Below are positions 1-8,816 of a stretch of 19,828 nucleotides of DNA, one piece after another; the first letter of the stretch is position 1, and every line of letters begins with the position of its first letter. A model generated the notes under the pieces. That model was not told where the DNA came from, made no database searches, and was given only the letters and a program-made list of their open reading frames with translations. The position numbers and the translations under genes were made by a program. This stretch comes from Astrocystis sublimbata (Eukaryota; Ascomycota; Sordariomycetes; Xylariales; Xylariaceae): contig JAJNNY010000157.1 of assembly GCA_022453515.1 (NCBI GenBank), positions 1 through 19,828 on the forward strand. The letters run 5' to 3'.

Positions 1-156
1 AATGCCGCTCCCCTCTACGTGTTGACCGAGACCTTGGGAATGAATACTGATCCGGGACTGCACCGACAGCCTCTCAACGTGTACTCAGGCAATACTCAAA
101 GCGATTGCACACAATACGTATGTCTCCAAGCAAACGCTTCCCTTCTCATTCGCTGA
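1..156 (+). CDS. Possible 3' end of an unidentified gene, cut by the window edge
   Basis: Reading frame 1 is open from the first base to a TGA at 154-156 and gives 51 residues of protein-like composition, starting NAAPLYVLTETLGMNTDPG and including a cluster of Cys and polar residues. A plausible 52-bp intron (GTATGT donor at 118, CTGAG branch-like sequence, CAG acceptor ending at 169) would instead carry the frame on to a TGA near 308. I do not recognise the family. A minus-strand frame (96-329) overlaps the same bases and is equally uncharacterised, so even the strand is not secure. No promoter or start is visible because the upstream part lies outside the window. Confidence 0.25.
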   Translation, partial: NAAPLYVLTETLGMNTDPGLHRQPLNVYSGNTQSDCTQYVCLQANASLLIR

Positions 157-1639
157 GCGGTATGAACAGCCGCATACTTCTCGAGGTAGCGAACAATGTA
201 AGTCATATTACGCGAGCAATAGAAGCCATCCCACCGCCCCTCAATGTCCACATCATCCGCTTCGACGATGCCCTTGGCCAAAGTTGGGGCTTGCCGCTCC
301 AAGCATGTGATACATTTCAGTGAGAGCACTATTAAGCCCAGTCACCCCTAGCACGGCTAACATATCAGTTCATTTTCCGATCTTTACAAGAATGTGATCC
401 TCGCAGGTGACAGGGGTGTCGCCCATCCCATGCTAACAGGAAGCTTCGTTATAATTACGACCGCTAGGAATCGACGAATCGGCGAGGATGAATGGGAGGA
501 GCACATCATCGCTGGAGTTCACACCAAGCAAATCGTCCTGGGAAAGGGCATGTCTCATCTCCCTGCAAGCTGTCGACGAGATGGATGCGATGGGCTCATC
601 ACGCCTAACCTACTTTGCTGGTATGTACTCGACTTCCTTGGAATCTATGAAAAACGTTCTACGGCATAAATGCTGACGAGTTCCCTGCAAACAGCTCACA
701 GTGCTCTCGTTCTATGCTGTACCCAACATTCTATCGTATGGGCTTTGGCTAGCACATCATTCTGATTGCTAGACTGATCTGTTCATTGTGTCAGTGTCGC
801 AGAGAGGTGGAGTACATATATACCGTTAGTTCTCTCATGGAATTAATGGTGTCGTTTTTCCGTGACAGTTAGTCATCTGGGTCTTCAACGTCTATTTCTT
901 CGATTGTCTCCTGTGCCACTTTATCAAATCCAAAATGGGACACTATATTATTTTGGACTCCCAAACATACCAATTAAGTGAGGACAAATCACTAAGTTTT
1001 GAAGACCTCAGAGATCCTAAATTTTAAATCAGATAATATGATATAAAAAACCTAAATGTTTCTTTCTCTACATGTAGTGTGCGCGCTAGCTATGAGGATT
1101 CTGGGGTTAGTTCCGCCAAGTTTCTCTCTTGTAATTTTAGTTCTGTGCTGTCTTGTACCAGACTGGTCACCAGATTGAAATCCCCTTTCCTCTCATCTGT
1201 GTATCTGGCCTACCCCCTTATCTACTTCTCGCAGTAGCTAGAATCAATCCCAGCACGATCATTGGAACATGTTTTAGTGATCGTGTACCACTGCGCCTGT
1301 GTCGAACGAGTATTCTGCCGCTGATGCTAGAAACGGATGTTGTCACTGAGCTAGAGTATCAAAATAGGAGAGATGTAAAGTAGTATCATGATTATGGGAT
1401 GAGGGCTTCTTTAAGCTGCTGGCAGAGATAATTACATACTATCGCACCCATGAAACTCAAAACGGTGTATACCACCCAGTGGACATTTAAAAGGTCAATT
1501 TCTGTTTGCTTTCCTTCGTTGCTTGACCTAGTCCAAATGACATCTCGCCGCAGACTTCTTCAGCAGTACCTCTACCCAGGAGAACTCAGTAATTATAGTC
1601 AATTAATGAACCCAATTTGTATGGATTTAAATTACTGCT
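157..1639. other. Intergenic stretch with no supportable gene
   Basis: Several short open frames occur on both strands (for example 394-669 and 488-676, plus) but none shows a recognisable domain, a good start context or a consistent exon structure. About 1000-1080 is locally AT-rich. I see no RNA gene, terminal repeat or array. The right end would hold the 3' flank of the minus-strand HET pseudogene that ends at 1640. Confidence 0.5.
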
Positions 1640-3501
1640 TTACAATAGCTTCACTGTTCGCTCATCTGTACCTTGCTTCAGAAAGTTCTGCAGACCGATA
1701 TTTTCGTGCTCAGCTTCGTCGCCTGTGGAAGAAGTCCACCCATACCGTATAGCCATGAGACCAGCACGTACAAGATCGCCACCAGCGGACATCTTAATTA
1801 TGTAAAGCATAAAGGTGCCTTTGCTGCGAGACCTACCAGCGCATAAAGCCGCCCACTGTCCAGTCATAAGATAAGGAAGAAGATATGCAGAGGCGTGTCT
1901 AAACCCATGTGAAGTTGGCAATGCAAATATGAATTTGCCCCACGGAGATTCAGGCGGACCTCTCCATTTCCCGTTCCCAAACTGTAGGGTTCGCCACATA
2001 TCAGGTTTCACGACCCTTGCGCGGATATGAATTTCCTTTCCCCGTATAGTGTCTCCCTTCCGACAAAACTTCTCGAGCTCGGAGACATCGTATAATATGT
2101 CAGACTTCGCTCCTATGCTGACAATCTACCAGTCGGGCATTTCGACCGACAGTTCCCAGTCCACAGCACCATCGTACTCAGCCCAAGTCCACGATGGAAA
2201 GCATTGACACCGACGGGTTTGGCCGATGGGACCATGAGACCAGAGAAGGCTGTTTGTGAGTGAGACCTCCAGGCTGTCTTGTTCCAAAGTGAAAGGTAGC
2301 CCTTCGAGATTGAAGACAGTCCCCTGTTTGGACTCCACTGGGTACTTTCTGGACCGGGAGAAGGACATCGCAATGGCACTGAATGCATTCAAGGCATCGG
2401 AATCGAAGCTCAAGTGTTTTACCGAGTAGATCCGGGCAAGGCACCTGAAGAGGTGGATGGCCGAGTGTGTTTCTGGCGGACTCCAGACATAATCAAAACC
2501 TCAGGGGTTGTCGTCGAAGAATCCCTGAAAGTGCACCTCCTTTTCAAGAAGACGTTTGAAAACCCCACTGTCAAAGATATCTTCATAAAGTTGCAATTGT
2601 GATCGTGTTTTGACAAGCTCAAGTCCTCCAATTGCTTCTGTTGATGTTATTGCATTGCATTCGAAGAATGCTTGACGCTCCGTGAAGACCAATCGGCGAT
2701 GTGACAGTAGCCCCTCTTGAAAAGTCCAAGCTCTAGTCCACCATTTGGACATTCGAAGCTCTCTTCCCACCGAACTCCCAAAGGCATAGAAATCATTCCC
2801 GTCTATGGTGACAGAATCCTGAATTTTCTTGGGGTTTTCCCAATCCCCGGGATGCCGGAATAGCAGTCATCGCCCGCTGCGACGATGATCGTAGCATCAG
2901 CGCAGGCGTATACAACATCCATGTGAGCGACTTGTTTCTGCTTGTCAGCCGTATCAGTCTGGTTGATGCAATACATATCAATCCATATATATCGGTACCC
3001 GATCATGCTTGTTATGGTGATCGCGTCCTCGATAGTCTGCGGTAGTTCATCTGGCAGGCGGTGCGAAGGGTCTCCAGTGCTGCTTAGCATACATGCTTGC
3101 TCGAGTGCATTCGCCTTCAATCCCCACACGTAGCTAAGCGCAATGTACTGAATACCAGGATGGCCAATAGCGACAGTACGAGTCAAGCAATCGATAACAC
3201 TCTCCGGAAAGCCTATAGATATCGGAACACATGTTGGCTGGTGGAATGATCTGCATTTCGATAGCCAACTTCTAGCAATCTCGGGATCGAAGGTGTTGGG
3301 AACACGGCGAGGCGCCAGTAGTCTACCCTTGGTATCAGGGTGGAAGAGGACACCGTCAATTTTGAGGCAGGTATAGCAGTAGCCAAGATACTTCTTAGGC
3401 TGCTGTTCATAAGTTGGCTGGCGAAATCCTTGGTATGTATTGAGAAAGTTGATTGGAGTAGGCCTGTCAGGCCTACGACCCTTGTCGTCGTCGAATTGCA
3501 T
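1640..3501 (-). pseudogene. Broken HET-domain (heterokaryon incompatibility) gene
   Basis: Read on the minus strand from an ATG at 3501. The N-terminal part has the usual HET layout: a CYTC-containing leader, a stretch with FDPEIARSWLSKC, then the HET signatures ALSYVWG and YIWIDMYCINQ followed by QVAHMDVVYACADATIIVAAG. The frame then fails at about 2806-2840, in a run of short homopolymers, and reading resumes one frame over with WWTRAWTFQEG, the third HET block. Downstream the same frame is interrupted by TGA (2501-2503) and TAG (2126-2128), yet homology-like sequence continues through both, including FPSWTWAEYDG and a C-terminal segment ending at the stop at 1640. I looked for introns that would remove each lesion and found none with consensus sites and the right length modulo 3. 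HET proteins normally act in the cytoplasm in non-self recognition and cell death; this copy should not make a full-length product. A sequencing error could explain one lesion but hardly all three. Confidence 0.85.
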
Positions 3502-3822
3502 TGTATCTTAGCAATGAAAAGCAGCGACAATTACAGATTTAAACGAGAGAATGAGCGTAGTAGCGCTAAAGCAACTGGAGGAAAGCGGATAAATTGCGAC
3601 GTGAGAAATGAAAGCCTTGTTTATGCCTGACGGTTAGCCACCTCATGTAGCATAGCCGCTGGTTACTGGTTGTAGAATTGGGGCAGCGTGGCGCACGATA
3701 AATAAGTAAGCGTAAGTACCTAAGTACATAGTACCAGAGTGGCATCGCCGTCGGCTGTGCAGCTCATGTTCTTCTTCCTTATTCTATAGTTTTATTAATA
3801 TCAAGGCACGCCAGCTTAGTGT
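3502..3822. other. Intergenic spacer between the two minus-strand pseudogenes
   Basis: About 320 bp that would hold the promoter of the HET pseudogene and the 3' flank of the esterase pseudogene. It contains a short run of TAAGTA/GTACCT-type repeats at about 3703-3733. No coding region or RNA gene is seen. Confidence 0.4.
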
Positions 3823-4885
3823 TCAGTATACTACATCCTGCATCTTACCCAACAAGAACTCTGCTTCGTACTTAAAGCTCTCCCTCGCAACCTCGAGCTC
3901 TCTCGTATTAAACAGGTGCGGCGCCCCAGGGAATACCTTCAAGACCGCCTCGCTCCCGGCCGTCATCCACTTGACCGCAAAGAGCAGCGAATCGTCGAAC
4001 AGGGGATCGTTGGTGCCGCACAGGAACAGCGCCGGCGGCAGCTTTCCACTTGGCGTCGAGGCCGCGAGACCGCGCAGATCCTCGTATAGCGGCGACGCGA
4101 GCGGATTGCGCCGTGCCTCGACCGTCCAGCCGGGAGTATACGCCTCCGTGAAATGCGTGCACGTCTCCTGGTCGATCGGGATCGGCTTGGAGAAGCCCAC
4201 CATCGACGGCAGGCCCAAGTCCAGAGTGTAGTTCCCGTACGGCAGCACCAGCCCCCTCAGCTCGTGCTGGGGCCGTGACCGGATAAGCTCGAGCGCAGCG
4301 AGCACCGCCATATGCGCACCGCCGGACTCGCCCGCCAGGAAGAGGAGCTTCCCTCCCAAGTGATTGTCCTCGCCGTGGTCGACGAGGTACTTCAGGGAGA
4401 AGCACTTACGCATCGTGGCGTCCGAAGACACACCCGCCGCCGTGTGCATGTAGTATGATGCCCCTGCTGGGCGCCTTGTCATCAGGCTTGTACACGCGCA
4501 CAGGTATATCGCGGCCCGGTTCACGCGAGGGGATCTGGATGTCGTAGGCGTTGGGAAGCCGGGCTAATCATGAGAGTATGTATGTCAGTTACTCTCCCTC
4601 GACCTCACGATTCATTTTCGTCTCATCCCATCTCGCCTCATCTCATTCAGAACAAGGCTGTAATAGCTACAGATGATGGGATGTGCACGCAGACTTACTT
4701 GGTTTTCGCCTGCCGGCATCCCCAGACTCCATCATCTCTCTGTATCGCGGCGCTCCCAGATCCCACCAGGTCGGCGCCGCTCTCATCACTTTCTCGAGCT
4801 CGTCGCAGTGCTTCTTGGTTTCCTCGGCTGCATTGTCGGGGTTAAACCTCTCGTAGTCAATGGCGAGGTCACTGGTGAGAGTCAT
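3823..4885 (-). pseudogene. Esterase/lipase of the alpha/beta-hydrolase (HSL-like) family with internal deletion
   Basis: Exon 1 runs from an ATG at 4885 to 4699. A clear intron follows (4564-4698, 135 bp, GTAAGT donor, ATTAG acceptor), and exon 2 keeps the phase and reads through VRVYKPDD into the oxyanion motif HGGG (His codon at 4444-4442), then meets TAA at 4408-4406. In another frame the rest of the family appears: KYLVDHG, the nucleophile elbow GESGG (Ser codon 4326-4324), the acid region CGTNDPLFDD and the catalytic-His region GAPHLFN, ending with TGA at 3825-3823. HGGG and GESGG are only about 39 codons apart here, whereas about 70-75 is usual in HSL-type esterases, so roughly 100 bp is missing, including the usual YRLAPE region, and the two parts are out of frame. 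A GTAAGT at 4409-4404 sits at the break but no usable acceptor follows. Intact relatives hydrolyse short-chain esters. As it stands no complete catalytic unit can be made. Confidence 0.8.
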
Positions 4886-5626
4886 CTTGTGTTTTTCTTT
4901 GCTTAATTAGATGAACACAGTTGTTGTCTAAGTGATGCTTCTCATGAGTGTGAACATGAATATTTCACCCAACAACATCTTGCAGTTCCATGGCCTTCAT
5001 ATACACCTCGTTCATTATGCTTCAATGATCTCTATGTCGCCTCACTTCGCATTCGGGTCTATAGATCCTACAACAATATACTTACCTTGAGGCAAGTATA
5101 CCACTACTACTACACCTAGGTGCTGTTCAGGGGTCACGGTGGGGTACATAATGCAGCAGCACTACTAGTCAAAAACTCTCGGGGCCGATACACAGCGCGA
5201 GCGCGAGGTTTTAGCACCAGGAAATCGGAAGCGCGACATCGCCGATACCCACACGGTCGGCCGACGACTCGGGTTCAAGCGGCGGTAGTGTGCAATACTG
5301 GTAGACGATAAACCCGGAGCAGCGGCTACTATTAACACCCTGCTTACTAAGTACCTAATGTTTGCCGTATGGACAAGTACATTACGTCTACTAAATTGCA
5401 GAAAAGTTCAGCTTACGTCAGCCCGTATAGGGTAATAGCCCTCGGTTAGCTGTGTGTACCTAGGAATGGCGTCTGACCTGCCGAGCTGCGAGAGCGGAAT
5501 TGCTTGCAGCAACGCTGTGCGCAAGCTTACGTCTATCGCCTCACAATACCTCCATTACTCAATTTACCGAGGGCCGTATCGTTTTCCTGCGCACTTGCGC
5601 TGTCGAAAAGAGTCACTGGTGCGGCA
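4886..5626. other. Divergent intergenic region between esterase pseudogene and HET gene
   Basis: About 740 bp between a minus-strand start (4885) and a plus-strand start (5627), so it should hold both promoters. The stretch 5170-5290 is noticeably more GC-rich and contains several CpG-rich words; 5325-5400 has CTTACTAAGTACCTAA-type words. I see no gene, RNA or clear regulatory site. Confidence 0.4.
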
Positions 5627-7641
5627 ATGGCGGAATATCGACATCAGCGTCTAGTCGACCCAAAGCAGAACATACGAGTAGTCACCATTCTCCCTGGAGA
5701 TTTCAATGACCCTATCCATATCACAATCTCCCAGGAACGACTTGTCGAGGTAGAGCCTCTATCTAGCCGGCCTAAGCTTTCACTACAGGAATTGAGGCAA
5801 CTGCTTCCTAAAGGCTGGGAGGTGGGCGAGACTCTTGACAGCCGTTACATATTTCGGCATCCTCAAACTGACCTCAACACTTGGACACACCCGGATCCGA
5901 CAGTAGACCCGGCTGGTTACATGCGTGAGAAAGACCCGCAGAGCGAGCGAGCGAAGCCAGCGTACGAGGCCCTTTCATATGTATGGGGGTCAAGCGAAGA
6001 CCCTGAATGGGTCGTTGTCGTAGACCGAGCCCGCCTCCCAATAACCCCTAATCTGGCTGCGGCGATTCGCCATCTCCGCTACAGTGACAAGACCAGGACC
6101 AGGACAATCTGGATTGATGCCTTGTGCATTAATCAGAGTGACGACGAGGAAAGGAGCGCGCAGGTTGCCCGTATGGGCCAGATCTATTCCCGAGCTACTA
6201 GAGTGGTGGCCTGGCTGGGACCAGGCTCTCCGCTAACCAACCTTGCCCTGTCTAAACTTGAGTATCTGGGACACCAGGTCGAGTGTAGCCGTGACGGTTT
6301 CGTCTGGCGCCATCCGGACTCTCAGGAGGAGGGCTGGTACGGAGCCGAAGTACCACCTTTCGAACGCGAGGTTTGGGACGCCATCGCCCACCTCGGTGGG
6401 TTACCATGGTTTGAGAGACTATGGGTTGTGCAGGAGATCCAGCTAGCAAGTCACGGCTCTATACTCAAGTGCGGCGACGCTGAGATATCATGGTCTGTTT
6501 TCCGCCGTGCTGTTATCTGTCTGCATTGGAAGGACGGGCTTCCCCAAGAAGCCTGCTCTCAGATAGCCAACATGGTTTGGAATTGCAAAAGTTTCCAGGA
6601 CTATGGCTTTGACGAAATACTCTTCGAGGTTGGACGCAGGCGCCGCTGCAAGGATGATAGGGATACAGTATACGGGCTTCTCAACATGGCACCAGCTGAG
6701 CTAAGACAGGCTGTGAGGACAGACTATTCACTCCCAGTAATGAGCGTGTCCAGGGACTTCTTCTTGACCTATAATTGTTTACTCAGTCGCATCGACCTCC
6801 TTAGGTTTTGCGGACGAAACAGAAATACCGCATCCCATGAAGATCTGAATTGGCCTAGCTGGGTTCCAGATTGGCGTCCCCCAGGCCCCGAACTTGCTGT
6901 TCCGCTTGGACAGGGTCACTGTGCATCGAGTGTGTCGGGTGCAGCAGCAACTTTATCTGATGACAACAAATTAGAGATTGATGCTCTATTTATCACAAGC
7001 ATTGTCAAAATACTGGGCGATGAGCAGATGCACGCGGAACAAGATACGGCGCATGCGGAGAGTGTGGATTTCCCCGATTCGCCTGAGCTAGTGGCATTCT
7101 CGACGACGGAGGGCCGTTTAGGAGCGTCAAAGTGCGCACTGCGACTAGGTAAGTCCATCCAACACAGAACGACGAGCAGGTCTAATGGCCATTCCGCTGA
7201 CACAGCTCGGTCTAACTTCCAGGGGACCAGGTCTTCATTGTGCTTGGGTGCGATGTCCCTCTGATTCTGAGACCAGATACTGATGAGGGGACATACAAGG
7301 TGCTTGGCGACTGCTATCTTTCTGGCGCCATGGATGGTGAAGCGCTACTGGGCGAGCTTGAGAGCCCCTGGGCCGTCGAGTATGTGTTGGAAGAGGATGG
7401 AGAACGGAGGACCGCGTATGCCAACGCAGAAACAGATGAGAAGACGTCGAACGATCCTCGACTGGGATCAACAACACCGGAGTGGCAACCTATCGCCTGG
7501 GTGAGAACAACTGCGGATCCTTACTTCTGCTCCAAGTTCAGAAATACTCGAACTTCAGAAATCATTAACTTTCATCCGCAGCTGTTCCCGAATGCATTGA
7601 GAGAAAGATGTATCGATATTATGAGGGTTACGCTCGTTTGA
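5627..7641 (+). CDS. HET-domain (heterokaryon incompatibility) protein, intact
   Basis: Two exons: 5627-7148 and 7223-7641, with a 74-bp intron (GTAAGT donor at 7149, CTGAC branch at about 7197, CCAG acceptor ending 7222). The spliced frame gives 646 residues. The start is the first ATG in frame (MAEYRHQ...), in a favourable GGCAATGG context; the open frame extends further upstream but only with non-ATG codons. HET blocks are complete and in order: YEALSYVWG at about 113-121, IWIDALCINQ at about 161-170, an ERSAQVARMGQIYSRATRVVAWLG-type segment at about 176-200 and LPWFERLWVVQEIQLA at about 260-274. DDRDTVYGLL follows at about 344-353. The intron is required: across it the conserved C-terminal block becomes RLGDQVFIVLGCDVPLILRP, then KVLGDCYLSGAMDGEAL. 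No signal peptide or membrane segment is seen, which fits a cytoplasmic regulator of incompatibility or cell death. The partner and specificity cannot be read from the sequence. Confidence 0.93.
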
Positions 7642-8816
7642 ACCTGATGCAAGTAATTTCGCCTGAGCTCGGTGTCACCATTTCGCGGCTAGATAGGCGT
7701 GATTACGAACAACATAGGCCAATTCGATCTGTCGCTAGGATCTTGGTGCCTGGGAATCGCATTCGATGCAAGGCCATCGAGAACCTCTTCCCATTTTAGG
7801 TAATCCGGTTGACGGCGACAAGGGACAGCAACGGGATAACCCGTCCACTTGTTTGAAACCGTGCTTGGGGACTGGCCCGGCGCACACTTCTCGCTGGCGG
7901 CTTACTTTGCCTCGTGGCATCGCCATCGTCATCTGTATGGACCAAGCCGTATCTTCCGTCGCTGACTAGCAAGCCACGTGCATGTGCTAGTTGTTGTCGT
8001 TGAATTAAATTGTGGCGTTGGTCCAAGTCTTCACCAGTACAATGAAGCTATCGTGGGCTATGGCAGGCTTGGGATTTTGCCGGGTCGCTTGGCAAATCTA
8101 TAAAAATGCCTGTATTGGCTGCGGCATTCAAGATTACGACATCGTGGGGTTGGCCGCTAACAGTATACGCCGTATTCCCCTCCGCCCCTCTTTGTGTCAT
8201 CTCAGTACAGGGGAGGGCAGAATGAATTCAACGACGCCAGCGAATACCGCGCGACTTAGCTTTTCTTCATCAAGTTAATACCTCTGAGAGGAGAACAAGG
8301 TGCTAGGGTGCAGAGCTGCGGGTCTTCAGCGAAAGCGGCATTCTGATGTCTTGGCCCGTCGAGCCCGTATACTGGATTTCCCAAACCAGCAATCTTCGAG
8401 GCTTAGCGCTGACAGAAGCTGAGCGAAGGATCTTCGCCCTGTGTTGATTTGCTGGTATAACGATCGACGCTGCCCAACTACCACTCAGCCCTCGCTTCCT
8501 CGGGTGCTGCGCAAGTAGTCTATGTGCTAGCATTGATTGTCATAGCTAAGGTCCTTGACTATTGCATCTGTGGCTAAGCTTGAAACTCCTCCGGGAACTG
8601 TTGTACTAAAAATACGTTTACCTAATTACCAATATTCAAAAGTACAAAATATCGTATACATGTAGTTTAGAGATGACGTGAGAGAGAGGCTGCTTGAATA
8701 AGACATGGCAACTCAGATATAAAGATGGTGATCCCAACGTAAGACGGCTTAAGATTACGGCATCGAGTTTCGTACGCCGCTTTCCACCCATAGATCTTCA
8801 GATCCTTGCCAGCAAG
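7642..8816. other. Intergenic region between HET and M13 peptidase genes
   Basis: About 1.2 kb holding the 3' flank of the HET gene and the promoter of the peptidase gene. Short open frames exist (for example an ATG frame from 8042 beginning MKLSWAMAG) but none has a recognisable domain or connects to the neighbours by plausible splice sites. An imperfect palindrome with CTAGCA/TGCTAG arms around a CACGTG core lies near 7967-7991. The last 200 bp are moderately AT-rich. Confidence 0.45.
8718..8723 (+). promoter_or_regulatory. TATA-like box upstream of the M13 peptidase gene
   Basis: TATAAA lies 94 bp before the proposed ATG at 8817, a reasonable distance for a fungal core promoter. A six-base match can arise by chance, and if the gene has an undetected upstream exon the site is not the promoter. 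Confidence 0.25.

Noticed and set aside
96..329. 77-codon minus-strand frame near the left edge
   Set aside because: It starts at GTG rather than ATG, has no recognisable domain, and overlaps the plus-strand frame at 1-156; there is not enough to call it a gene.
394..676. Two overlapping plus-strand frames of 91 and 62 codons
   Set aside because: No recognisable family, no clear exon structure; one has a non-ATG start. Probably chance open frames.
2501..2840. Introns that might rescue the HET pseudogene
   Set aside because: Between the YSGIPG and IQDSVT blocks there is no GT donor; a GTGCAC...CCAG candidate over the TGA is 64 nt and breaks the frame; a GTAGAT donor at the TAG has no acceptor at a length divisible by three.
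3908..4405. 165-codon minus-strand frame inside the esterase
   Set aside because: Arg/Gly/Ala-rich translation in the wrong frame of a GC-rich gene; the true frame carries the GESGG, Asp and His motifs.
5170..5320. Possible tRNA-like signals in a GC-rich patch
   Set aside because: A GGTTCAAG-like word resembles a B box, but no matching A box or cloverleaf arms could be built around it.
7608..7799. 62-codon frame overlapping the end of the HET gene
   Set aside because: It runs in a different frame with no splice signals linking it to the HET exons, and the HET protein already has a complete C-terminal block.
8042..8278. MKLSWAMAG... frame as a signal-peptide exon of the M13 peptidase
   Set aside because: It lies over 500 bp upstream, far longer than any other intron in the gene, and no suitable donor/acceptor pair in phase was found.
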